Shown: positions 31,286 through 38,667 of the stretch, one piece after another
How the letters are laid out: each line of letters opens with the position of its first letter
Position numbering within the stretch: the stretch's first letter is position 1
Origin: Bacteroidales bacterium
GTDB lineage: Bacteria > Bacteroidota > Bacteroidia > Bacteroidales > UBA932
Direction of reading: 5' to 3'
NCBI GenBank assembly: GCA_024398105.1
Contig: JAKSJP010000007.1
Coordinates: forward strand, 1-64,000
Length of the DNA stretch: 64,000 bases
Notes under the pieces: model-generated
Seen by the model: the letters and a program-made list of their open reading frames with translations, nothing else
What the model was told of the DNA's origin: nothing
The model's database searches: none
Translations under genes and position numbers: made by a program

Positions 31286-32445
31286 TGCTCGACTACAATA
31301 TCAATCTTGAAGGAAAGACAGTCCTTGTGACAGGTGCCGCCGGTTTCATCGGCAGCAATCTCGTCAAGCGACTTTTCAATGACATAAAAGATATCAGGAT
31401 CATCGGAATTGATTCGATCACTGACTATTACGATGTAAATATCAAATATGAGCGACTTTCTGAGATCCAGGCGCTGGTCGATGCCGAGCCATCGGCCGTC
31501 GGGGCTCCGGATAGTTTGGGAAAAGTCGCCCCTCTGGCCGATGCCTCAGCATCTGCACCACGATGGACCTTCATCAAAGGCAGCATCGCAGACAAACCTT
31601 TGATTGACAAGATCTTCTCGGAGAACAAGATCTCCGTGGTCGTCAATCTTGCAGCCCAGGCAGGTGTGAGATACAGCATCACCAACCCTGATGCCTACAT
31701 CGAGAGCAACCTTATCGGCTTCTACAACCTTCTTGAGGCCTGCCGCCACAACGACGTAGAGCACCTTGTCTATGCGAGCTCGAGTTCGGTCTATGGATCA
31801 AACAAGAAGGTCCCATATTCAACCGACGACAAGGTCGACAACCCTGTGAGCCTCTATGCTGCTACCAAGAAGTCGAACGAGCTGATGGCGCATGCCTACA
31901 GCAAGCTTTACAACATCCCGTCGACAGGACTTCGTTTCTTCACTGTCTACGGACCTGCTGGACGTCCGGATATGGCATATTTCGGCTTCACCGACAAGCT
32001 CCGTGCCGGCAAGACGATCCAGATCTTCAACTATGGCAACTGCAAGCGTGACTTCACCTTCGTCGACGATATCGTAGAGGGCGTGGTGAGAATCATGCAG
32101 CACGCTCCTGAGAAGCAGAACGGCGAGGACGGCCTTCCTATCCCGCCATACAAGGTCTACAACATCGGAAACAACAGCCCTGAGAACCTCCTTGATTTCG
32201 TGACTATACTTCAGGAAGAGCTCATCGCGGCTAAGGTCCTTCCGGCAGACTACGACTTCGAAGCCCATAAGGAACTCGTTCCTATGCAGCCGGGTGACGT
32301 CCCAGTGACTTTCGCAGATACTACACCGCTTGAGCAGGATTTCGGTTTCAGACCGGCGACTCCATTGAGAGACGGCCTCAGGGCATTCGCTCAGTGGTAT
32401 GCCCGATACTATGGTACTTGTTCAGCAACTGACGCAATAAAATAA
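31285..32445 (+). CDS. UDP-glucuronate 4-epimerase-like SDR protein (386 aa)
   Basis: An NAD-dependent epimerase of the UDP-GlcA to UDP-GalA type. The nucleotide-binding motif is VTGAAGFIGSNL (15-26), the catalytic serine region is YASSSSVYGSN, and the Tyr-x3-Lys motif is YAATKKSNE. The segment RFFTVYGPAGRPDMAYFGF is characteristic of this epimerase subgroup. It has an unusual insert of about 30 residues after the first sheet (residues 60-90, Ala/Ser/Pro-rich) compared with the usual 335-350 aa. Start codon overlaps the galE stop. Ugd at 49829 would supply its UDP-glucuronate. Exact substrate is inferred from the family. Confidence 0.85.
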   Translation: MLDYNINLEGKTVLVTGAAGFIGSNLVKRLFNDIKDIRIIGIDSITDYYDVNIKYERLSEIQALVDAEPSAVGAPDSLGKVAPLADASASAPRWTFIKGSIADKPLIDKIFSENKISVVVNLAAQAGVRYSITNPDAYIESNLIGFYNLLEACRHNDVEHLVYASSSSVYGSNKKVPYSTDDKVDNPVSLYAATKKSNELMAHAYSKLYNIPSTGLRFFTVYGPAGRPDMAYFGFTDKLRAGKTIQIFNYGNCKRDFTFVDDIVEGVVRIMQHAPEKQNGEDGLPIPPYKVYNIGNNSPENLLDFVTILQEELIAAKVLPADYDFEAHKELVPMQPGDVPVTFADTTPLEQDFGFRPATPLRDGLRAFAQWYARYYGTCSATDAIK

Positions 32446-32458
32446 CATACGCTAAGAT

Positions 32459-33772
32459 ATGCAGGTAATACTACTTTCCGGCGGATCAGGCAAGCGCCTC
32501 TGGCCTCTTAGCAACGATGTCCGCTCTAAACAGTTCATCAAGATTTTCAAGACTGGAGAGAACCAGTACGAGTCCATGGTACAGCGAGTCTATCGCCAGA
32601 TACGTACCATCGATGCAGACGCAAAGGTGACTATCGCTACCAGCAAGAGCCAGGTCTCTTCTATCCATAACCAGCTCGGAGACGGAGCTGTAGGCATCAG
32701 CGTCGAGCCTTGCAGAAGGGATACCTTCCCGGCAATCGCACTTGCGACAGCCTATCTCCACGATGTGATGGGCGTAGGACTTGATGAGGCCGTCGTCGTA
32801 TGTCCTGTCGACCCATATGTCGAGGACGACTATTTCGCAGCGCTTAAGGATCTTTCCGATCTTGCGGAGAAGGGCGTGGCAAACCTTACCTTGATGGGAA
32901 TCGAGCCAACTTATCCAAGTGAAAAGTATGGATATATCATTCCTGAAGGCAAGGAGAAGGTCAGCAAGGTGAAGACCTTCAAGGAAAAGCCGACCGTCGA
33001 TGTCGCGAAGGATTACATCAGCCAGGGTGCGCTCTGGAATGGAGGTGTATTCGCATACAAGCTTCGATATGTGCTTGACAGAGCCCATGAGCTCATCGAC
33101 TTCGATGACTACCAGGACCTCTTCAGCAAGTATGAGACTCTCAAGAAGATCAGTTTCGACTATGCGGTAGTTGAACACGAGGACAGCATCGCGGTTATGA
33201 GATTCGCCGGCCAGTGGAAGGATCTCGGTACGTGGAACACTCTCACGGAGGCCATGACTGAACCAACCATGGGCAAGGCCATCCTCAATGAGAATTGCGA
33301 GGATGTCAACGTCATAAATGAACTTAATGTCCCTGTCCTCTGCATGGGCCTGAAGAGCGTGATCGTCTCAGCTTCGGCAGAGGGAATCCTTGTCAGCGAC
33401 AAGGAACAGAGCAGCTACATAAAGCCTTTCGTCGATGGAATAGACCAGCAGATCATGTTCGCCGAGAAGTCATGGGGAGACTACCATGTACTCGACGTCG
33501 ATCCGGGCAGCATGACCGTCAAGGTGATGATAAAGGCGGGCCACAGCATGAACTACCACAGCCATGCCCATAGGAACGAGGTATGGACCATCATCTCCGG
33601 TACGGGCCATACGGTCGTCGACGGCATGCAGCAGACGGTAAGGCCGGGCGATGTCATTACGATCATGGCAGGTTGCAAGCATACTGTCTTTGCTGACACT
33701 GACCTCAGTATACTTGAGGTCCAGCTGGGCGAGAACATCCAGGTTTCAGACAAGACGAAGCACGAGCTTTAG
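32459..33772 (+). CDS. manC: Mannose-1-phosphate guanylyltransferase with cupin domain (437 aa)
   Basis: Makes GDP-mannose for surface polysaccharides. The pyrophosphorylase signature LSGGSGKRLWPLS lies at 5-17, and a FKEKP motif near 180 and FAGQWKDLGTWN near 250 follow the family. Residues 340-437 form a cupin of the mannose-6-phosphate isomerase type II kind (MNYHSHAHRNEVWTIISG). The two-domain layout is usual for ManC; the cupin may or may not have isomerase activity. A separate ManA-type gene lies immediately downstream. It starts 13 bp after the epimerase gene. Confidence 0.9.
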   Translation: MQVILLSGGSGKRLWPLSNDVRSKQFIKIFKTGENQYESMVQRVYRQIRTIDADAKVTIATSKSQVSSIHNQLGDGAVGISVEPCRRDTFPAIALATAYLHDVMGVGLDEAVVVCPVDPYVEDDYFAALKDLSDLAEKGVANLTLMGIEPTYPSEKYGYIIPEGKEKVSKVKTFKEKPTVDVAKDYISQGALWNGGVFAYKLRYVLDRAHELIDFDDYQDLFSKYETLKKISFDYAVVEHEDSIAVMRFAGQWKDLGTWNTLTEAMTEPTMGKAILNENCEDVNVINELNVPVLCMGLKSVIVSASAEGILVSDKEQSSYIKPFVDGIDQQIMFAEKSWGDYHVLDVDPGSMTVKVMIKAGHSMNYHSHAHRNEVWTIISGTGHTVVDGMQQTVRPGDVITIMAGCKHTVFADTDLSILEVQLGENIQVSDKTKHEL

Positions 33773-33785
33773 CTCCAGGAAGATA

Positions 33786-34748
33786 TTGAAGCCATTCAGA
33801 CTCATACCATCTACTAAGGATTATATATGGGGCGGGACCCGTCTCAGGGATGAGTATGGCAAGGTGAGCGATGCGGACAGGATAGCTGAGACATGGGAAT
33901 GTTCCACTCATCCGGATGGGCCGAGCATCGTCGCGACAGGACCGGATAAGGGTAAGACATTGGAGGAAGTCCTCAGGCTTCACCCTGAGTATCTGGGACC
34001 GGGAGAGGGCGAGATGCCTATCCTTATAAAGTTCATTGACGCAAAGTCTGATCTTTCAGTGCAGGTCCATCCTGACGATGCCTATGCTGCGGAAAACGAA
34101 GGTGGACAGCGAGGAAAGACTGAGATGTGGTATGTGGTTGATGCATTGCCTGGTGCGAGCCTTGTATTCGGCCTCAGCCGTGAGATGGCAAAAGAGAAGC
34201 TTAGGACAAGGATTGAAGAAGGTAAGCTTGAACGCTATCTGGCCCGCGTGCCGGTGAAGAAGAATGATGTATTCTATATCCCGGCAGGCACTGTCCATGC
34301 GATCGGAAGAGGTATATTGATAGCAGAGATACAGGAAAGCAGCAACCTGACTTACAGGCTTTATGACTATGGCCGCTTAGGAAAGGACGGGAAACCACGT
34401 CCGCTACATGTGGAGAAAGCCTTGGAGGTGTCGCACCTGAAGGCGGATCAGGATCCGCGTCAGCCTATGCGAATCCTCCGCTATACCCCTGGATGCGCGC
34501 GTGAGCTGCTCAGCTCCTGCCGCTATTTCAGTGTCGAGAGATGGATAGTCAAGAGCGAAGAAGGTGTCACTTTCCCTGCGTTGCAGGAAAGTTGGAGGAA
34601 TATTCTCTGCCTGAGAGGTAATGGCCGCATTGCCGCTGCAGATGGAGAGACTTTGGAGATTGATAAGGGAGACAGCGTGTTCGTCCCTGCGAATCAGGAG
34701 GATCTTTATATCTCAGGCGAGATGGAATTCCTGGTTACGAGGACCTAG
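33786..34748 (+). CDS. manA: Class I mannose-6-phosphate isomerase (about 320 aa)
   Basis: Interconverts fructose-6-phosphate and mannose-6-phosphate, feeding ManC. The N-terminus PFRLIPSTKDYIWGG matches type I isomerases; zinc-ligand motifs are LSVQVHPDD and the VHAIGRG segment with a glutamate in AEIQE. The start is uncertain. The frame is open to ATG 33651 inside manC, but that would add 45 residues with no homology and overlap manC by 122 bp. The best-fitting start is TTG 33786, 13 bp after the manC stop. Length then fits the family (310-330 aa). Confidence 0.85.
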   Translation: MKPFRLIPSTKDYIWGGTRLRDEYGKVSDADRIAETWECSTHPDGPSIVATGPDKGKTLEEVLRLHPEYLGPGEGEMPILIKFIDAKSDLSVQVHPDDAYAAENEGGQRGKTEMWYVVDALPGASLVFGLSREMAKEKLRTRIEEGKLERYLARVPVKKNDVFYIPAGTVHAIGRGILIAEIQESSNLTYRLYDYGRLGKDGKPRPLHVEKALEVSHLKADQDPRQPMRILRYTPGCARELLSSCRYFSVERWIVKSEEGVTFPALQESWRNILCLRGNGRIAAADGETLEIDKGDSVFVPANQEDLYISGEMEFLVTRT

Positions 34749-34790
34749 TCTTCCTGGCATTGACAATTAACTGATAACTATTATAGAAAA

Positions 34791-35582
34791 ATGAGAGTAA
34801 TCATTGAACCGAACTACGACAAGATGTCGAAGTGGGCTGCAGACTATGTGGCAGCCAGAATCATCGAGGCCAATCCGACCCCGGAGAAGCCATTCAAGCT
34901 TGGATGCCCTACAGGCTCATCTCCACTTGGCCTCTACAAGGAACTGATCAAGAAGTACGAGGCAGGCGAGCTTTCGTTCCAGAATGTCGTGACATTCAAC
35001 ATGGACGAGTATGTCAACCTTCCTGAAGAGCATCCTGAGAGCTACCACAGCTTCATGTGGAACAACTTCTTCAGCCATATCGACATCAAAAGAGAGAACG
35101 TGCATATCCTCAACGGAAATGCACCTGACCTCACAGCAGAGTGCGAGGCATATGAGGCAGCGATCGAGGCTGCAGGCGGAATCGACCTTTTCATGGGCGG
35201 CGTAGGTCCTGACGGCCACCTCGCATTCAACGAGCCAGGATCAAGCCTTACCTCGAAGACACGTGTGAAGACTCTCACTACCGACACCATCATCGCCAAC
35301 AGCCGCTTCTTTGACGGAGACCTCAGCCTCGTCCCTAAGCAGGCTCTCACAGTCGGTATCGGTACTGTTATGGCAGCAAAGGAAGTCCTTCTTGTCTGCA
35401 ACGGTCACCACAAGGCACGTGCTCTCCAGCACATTGTCGACGGCAACGTGTCTCACATGTGGACTGCCTCTATGCTCCAGATGCACAGAAAGGCCATCGT
35501 GGTCTGCGACGAGCCTGCATGTGACGAGCTTACAGTCGCTACCTACAAGTACTATCTCGACAAGGAGAGAGGAAACCTGTAG
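34791..35582 (+). CDS. nagB: Glucosamine-6-phosphate deaminase (263 aa)
   Basis: Converts glucosamine-6-phosphate to fructose-6-phosphate and ammonia, linking amino-sugar use to glycolysis and to the mannose branch above. Motifs are PTGSSPLGLY (41-50), the catalytic region FNMDEYVNLP (about 70-79) and GGVGPDGHLAFNEPGSSL (about 136-153). Length is typical of NagB (260-270 aa). It begins 42 bp after manA, without an evident separate promoter, and is followed by a lipoprotein gene. Confidence 0.93.
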   Translation: MRVIIEPNYDKMSKWAADYVAARIIEANPTPEKPFKLGCPTGSSPLGLYKELIKKYEAGELSFQNVVTFNMDEYVNLPEEHPESYHSFMWNNFFSHIDIKRENVHILNGNAPDLTAECEAYEAAIEAAGGIDLFMGGVGPDGHLAFNEPGSSLTSKTRVKTLTTDTIIANSRFFDGDLSLVPKQALTVGIGTVMAAKEVLLVCNGHHKARALQHIVDGNVSHMWTASMLQMHRKAIVVCDEPACDELTVATYKYYLDKERGNL

Positions 35583-35610
35583 TATCTGATATATGAAACA
35601 AAAATAAAGA

Positions 35611-36366
35611 ATGATGAAAAGACTGACGCTATTCTGCCTTTCAGCACTTGCTGCTTTGTCTCTCGCTTCCTGCGGAAAGGAGGATGAGACTGATATGAGA
35701 TGTACTGTCGCCGTAGTAGACGCACAGGTTGCTACAGTTGGTTTTTCCGCAACCTTGGACGCTTCTGAAATAGACGATGGTGCGAGGTTTGAGATCCTCT
35801 CTTCTACAATGGGAGATCCAGCGAATCCGGTCAATATGCCTGATATCGGATTGTGGATTGCTTCAACTGCCGAGGAGAATTCTCGCGTTGATCTTCCAAA
35901 GGCCGGCAGGAACTGGTATAATGGTTTCTATTCCAAGAATCTTGAGCCAGGCGCAAAGTACTATGTCAGGATCAGGTTCAAGTCAAATTCTGTAGAAAAG
36001 CTCGGACCTTTGTCCCAGTTCCAGATGCCTAATCCTGGTGAACCGTATGTCGGGTCATCCAGCCTTACTGACATAACAGCTTCAAGTGCGAAGGTACATG
36101 CTGTATGGATGCCTAATGGACAGAAGATTTCCAGTGTCGGATATCTGATCTCGGCAGATGAGAAGGAGATCAATGAGAACAAGGGTACTGTCGTGACATT
36201 GGATTCTCCATTGACATATGATTTCCAGTTTACAGGACTTGAGCCGGGAAAGATGTACTACACCAAGCTCTGGTGTCAGACCACAATGCCTGATATCCCT
36301 TCGAAGTACCATGTCTCCACACGTTTTTATTCGAACAAGGTGACATTCACTACTGCTAAGGAATAA
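35611..36366 (+). CDS. Lipoprotein with fibronectin type III-like domains (251 aa)
   Basis: Signal peptide with lipobox SLASCGK (Cys21). The mature protein shows two units of roughly 100 residues of Fn3-like shape: GAKYYVRIRFKSNS near residue 115 and GKMYYTKLWCQT near 212 are the typical strand F phrases of that fold. No enzymatic motif is seen. It is probably exported to the outer membrane. The gene lies 28 bp after nagB and is followed by a strong terminator at 36372, so it ends the galE operon. An ATG at 35614 is an equally possible start. Function unknown. Confidence 0.65.
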   Translation: MMKRLTLFCLSALAALSLASCGKEDETDMRCTVAVVDAQVATVGFSATLDASEIDDGARFEILSSTMGDPANPVNMPDIGLWIASTAEENSRVDLPKAGRNWYNGFYSKNLEPGAKYYVRIRFKSNSVEKLGPLSQFQMPNPGEPYVGSSSLTDITASSAKVHAVWMPNGQKISSVGYLISADEKEINENKGTVVTLDSPLTYDFQFTGLEPGKMYYTKLWCQTTMPDIPSKYHVSTRFYSNKVTFTTAKE

Positions 36367-36371
36367 TGAAC

Positions 36372-36410
36372 AATCTGCATTTCAACGCACTGAAATGCAG
36401 ATTTTTATTT
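36372..36410 (+). terminator. Intrinsic terminator after the galE-nagB operon
   Basis: AATCTGCATTTCA (36372-36384) and TGAAATGCAGATT (36391-36403) form a perfect 13-bp stem with a 6-nt loop, followed by a T-rich tail. Confidence 0.85.
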
Positions 36411-36438
36411 GTGGAGAATAAAATATGCATTATATTTG
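36408..36438 (+). promoter_or_regulatory. Promoter of a small RNA candidate
   Basis: TTTG (36408-36411), 19-bp spacer, TATATTTG (36431-36438). No credible gene follows before a terminator at 36504, so the product is probably a non-coding RNA. Confidence 0.65.
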
Positions 36439-36444
36439 CACCGG

Positions 36445-36542
36445 TAGCCCATCTGGCGCTGCCATACGCACGTAAAGTGATATAATAGTTAAATTAGGTA
36501 ATGCCTCCCGTTGGTTGTGAAATCGGCGGGAGGTCTTTTTTT
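36445..36542 (+). ncRNA. Candidate small RNA of about 95 nt
   Basis: The stretch from the promoter at 36431 to the hairpin CCTCCCG/CGGGAGG (36504-36533) with its following T run has no start-to-stop frame of use and is bounded like a free small RNA. Its 5-prime part has a short GC-rich region (GGTAGCCC, GGCGCTGCC). The terminal loop GTTGTGAAA also appears in the hairpin at 36841. I do not recognise a known RNA family. Confidence 0.5.
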
Positions 36543-36840
36543 ACGTTGTAACTTGGATATGTCTGGATTTCATGACTAAAAATTGCCGATTCATTCCATT
36601 TAGGTATTTTTGATTTGTCAAAAAAAGTAAAAGGTGGTAAATTTGAAAACTGACTGAAAGAATCTATCAACTTACCTAGAAGACTATTCGTGATATAATA
36701 GTTTCTCATATGACCAACGGGTCGGTGGACGATGAACATACGACGGATCGTTTCTTTGTTTGTCGATAGAATCTCAAGAACAGCAAATTTTTCATTTGGC
36801 TCTAATTTCTACAATATATTAGAGTATAGTTTTTTAGGCC

Positions 36841-36872
36841 GTCTCCCACTCGTTGTGAAACGAGTGGGAGAC
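36841..36872. repeat. Perfect 14-bp-stem hairpin in the 36.5-36.9 kb gap
   Basis: GTCTCCCACTCGTT and AACGAGTGGGAGAC pair fully around GTGA. It shares its stem top and loop (CTCCC...GTTGTGAAA) with the small-RNA hairpin 340 bp upstream. Only three T follow, so it may be a regulatory hairpin in the leader of the next gene rather than a terminator. The rest of 36,543-36,840 shows no gene; a 14-bp direct repeat GTGATATAATAGTT occurs at 36477 and 36690. Confidence 0.55.
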
Positions 36873-36945
36873 TTTGCATATGTCGGAGCCTGGGCATGGC
36901 ACGATTAGCACAGTTTTTGTTGCAGTCGTTGAAAAATGATTGAAA

Positions 36946-37413
36946 ATGAAAAGATTTGCACTTATACTCGCCATGGCCATTGCTGGCCTTTCCGCTCATG
37001 CACAGATGCCTGCTCCTGAACAGGTCGATACATTGGTCGTGAAGTCAGTACGCTATAACCGTGCTGATATCAAGAGAGAGAACTGGCCGACAGACGTCAT
37101 CCTGAAGTCGGCTTCTGACATCACCATAGGAGACAATGAATACGAGATTGAGTCAATGAAGGAAGGCTCGATTTCTGCCCGCTATGGCGCCCGTGAACTT
37201 ATCTTCACTCTCGAAAATGGAAAAAGATTCTCATTCTATGAGAACGGTGTGCACAGAGTAGTCGTATTCTCCGGCTATGAGTTCTTCTGTGAACCGTCTG
37301 CCGAGAAGGATCTCAAACAGAAGGCCCGTCGTACCCTCCATGCTGCTGACAGCCTTGCAGGCGTTGCAGAGGAAAAGATTACTGAATCTATACGTTCAAG
37401 CAGAAATAAGTAG
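36946..37413 (+). CDS. Secreted hypothetical protein (155 aa)
   Basis: A signal peptide covers residues 1-19 (ending LSAHAQ). The mature part is charged and mixed alpha/beta, with a KREN-WPTDVIL stretch and a C-terminal helix with the sequence SLAGVAEEKITESIRSS. I recognise no family. A TTG two codons upstream is possible, but ATG 36946 starts the signal peptide correctly. The stop is 4 bp before the GH10 start, so the two genes are translated together. It may accompany xylan use, which is inferred from position only. Confidence 0.6.
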   Translation: MKRFALILAMAIAGLSAHAQMPAPEQVDTLVVKSVRYNRADIKRENWPTDVILKSASDITIGDNEYEIESMKEGSISARYGARELIFTLENGKRFSFYENGVHRVVVFSGYEFFCEPSAEKDLKQKARRTLHAADSLAGVAEEKITESIRSSRNK

Positions 37414-37417
37414 CAGT

Positions 37418-38596
37418 ATGACAAAGCGTTCCCTCATTTGTGCGGCTGCAGCAGTGTCTGCACTTGTTGTTTCCTGCTCACAAAAGACACCTCAACCTTC
37501 AGTTGACCCGGATTTGGGTCTTAAGGATGCCTATTCAGATGCTTTCCTGATCGGAACGGCCGTCAACCGCTTCATCCTCAGCGGTCGCGATACGCTCTCG
37601 TATAATATTCTTCTCAAGGACTTCAACGCAATGTCCCCTGAGAATGACATGAAGCCTGAGGTCCTCCATCCGACCCCTGATACATGGAACTTCACTGCGG
37701 CGGACCAGTATGTCGCTTTCGGAAAGGAACATGGCATGTGGCTCCTTGGCCATACACTCTGCTGGCATAACCAGACTCCGGATTTCTTCTGGACACGCAA
37801 GGATGGAAAGCCTATGTCTAAGGATGAGATATTCGCCAGCATCGAGGACTACATAAAAGTTGTCTGCACTCATTTCGCCGGAAAGGTGGATGCGTGGGAT
37901 GTGATCAACGAGATCGTGTCAGAGCAGGGCGGTTACAGAGACCTCGGATGGGTACATGCACTGGGCGGAGACCAGGATCTCGTCGATGAGTTCGTCAAGC
38001 ATGTGTTCCGTTGCGCTGAGAAATACGCTCCGGATACTCAGCTCTACTACAATGATTTCAATGCATGGCGTCCTGAGAAGGTTGCAGGTATCTGCCGTAT
38101 CGTCAAGATGCTTCAGGCAGAGGGAATCCGTATCGACGGAGTCGGCATCCAGGCGCACTGGGGACTTGATTTCCCTAAGAACCAGTATATTGAAGACGCC
38201 ATCGACGCATACTCGGCGCTTGGGATGAGAGTCAATATCACAGAATTCGACATGGACGTCCTTCCTTTCACCAGAGCGGTCCAGGTGTTCGGATGGCAGG
38301 GTATGAAAGACCCGATGTACCAGCTTGAGGAGTACGAAGAGTTCCTCGATCCATACAAGGATGGCATACCGGCTGAGATCGAAGACGCCCATGCTGCCCG
38401 TTTCAAGGAAATCATGGAGATTTTCTATAAGCATCGCTCGCAGATTGACCGTGTTACTTTCTGGGGTATCAATGACCGTATGTCATGGAAGAACGGATAT
38501 CCTGTGCCAAACAGGACCAACTATTCACTCCTCTGGCAGAGGGACTTCACACCTCATGCCGCCTATGGGGAGATCATGGCCGTCCCTCAGAAGTAG
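37418..38596 (+). CDS. GH10 endo-1,4-beta-xylanase lipoprotein (392 aa)
   Basis: Cleaves the xylan backbone. A lipobox (LVVSCSQ, Cys20) places it on the outer membrane or in the periplasm. GH10 hallmarks are NDMKPEVLHPTPDTWNF, the GHTLCWHNQTP motif (about residue 108-118), the acid/base glutamate in WDVINEIVSE (about 152) and the nucleophile glutamate in VNITEFDMDV (about 273). The C-terminal FWGINDRMSWKNGYP strand is intact. A longer open frame upstream lies within the preceding gene and is rejected. Length fits a single-domain GH10 enzyme. Confidence 0.93.
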   Translation: MTKRSLICAAAAVSALVVSCSQKTPQPSVDPDLGLKDAYSDAFLIGTAVNRFILSGRDTLSYNILLKDFNAMSPENDMKPEVLHPTPDTWNFTAADQYVAFGKEHGMWLLGHTLCWHNQTPDFFWTRKDGKPMSKDEIFASIEDYIKVVCTHFAGKVDAWDVINEIVSEQGGYRDLGWVHALGGDQDLVDEFVKHVFRCAEKYAPDTQLYYNDFNAWRPEKVAGICRIVKMLQAEGIRIDGVGIQAHWGLDFPKNQYIEDAIDAYSALGMRVNITEFDMDVLPFTRAVQVFGWQGMKDPMYQLEEYEEFLDPYKDGIPAEIEDAHAARFKEIMEIFYKHRSQIDRVTFWGINDRMSWKNGYPVPNRTNYSLLWQRDFTPHAAYGEIMAVPQK

Positions 38597-38612
38597 GAAT
38601 CGCTTTAATCGC

Positions 38613-38643
38613 TTGCACTTGACAGTAGGTTTTTTTAAATTTG
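38613..38643 (+). promoter_or_regulatory. Promoter of the WbpM/CapD-like gene
   Basis: TTG (38613-38615), 20-bp spacer, TAAATTTG (38636-38643), an ideal match. Transcription should start near 38650, so the start codon must be ATG 38668 and not the TTG at 38641. Confidence 0.75.
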
Positions 38644-38667
38644 TATGACCCAAACTACAAGTTAGAC

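Noticed and set aside
33651..33785. ATG-started N-terminal extension of manA inside manC
   Set aside because: The extra 45 residues have no likeness to mannose-6-phosphate isomerases and would overlap manC by 122 bp; TTG 33786 fits better.
36494..36739. Open frame of 81 codons on the minus strand in the 36.5 kb gap
   Set aside because: It runs through the small-RNA terminator hairpin and a direct repeat, and has no recognisable protein features.
37277..37417. N-terminal extension of the GH10 xylanase
   Set aside because: It overlaps the preceding secreted-protein gene, and the lipoprotein signal begins at ATG 37418.
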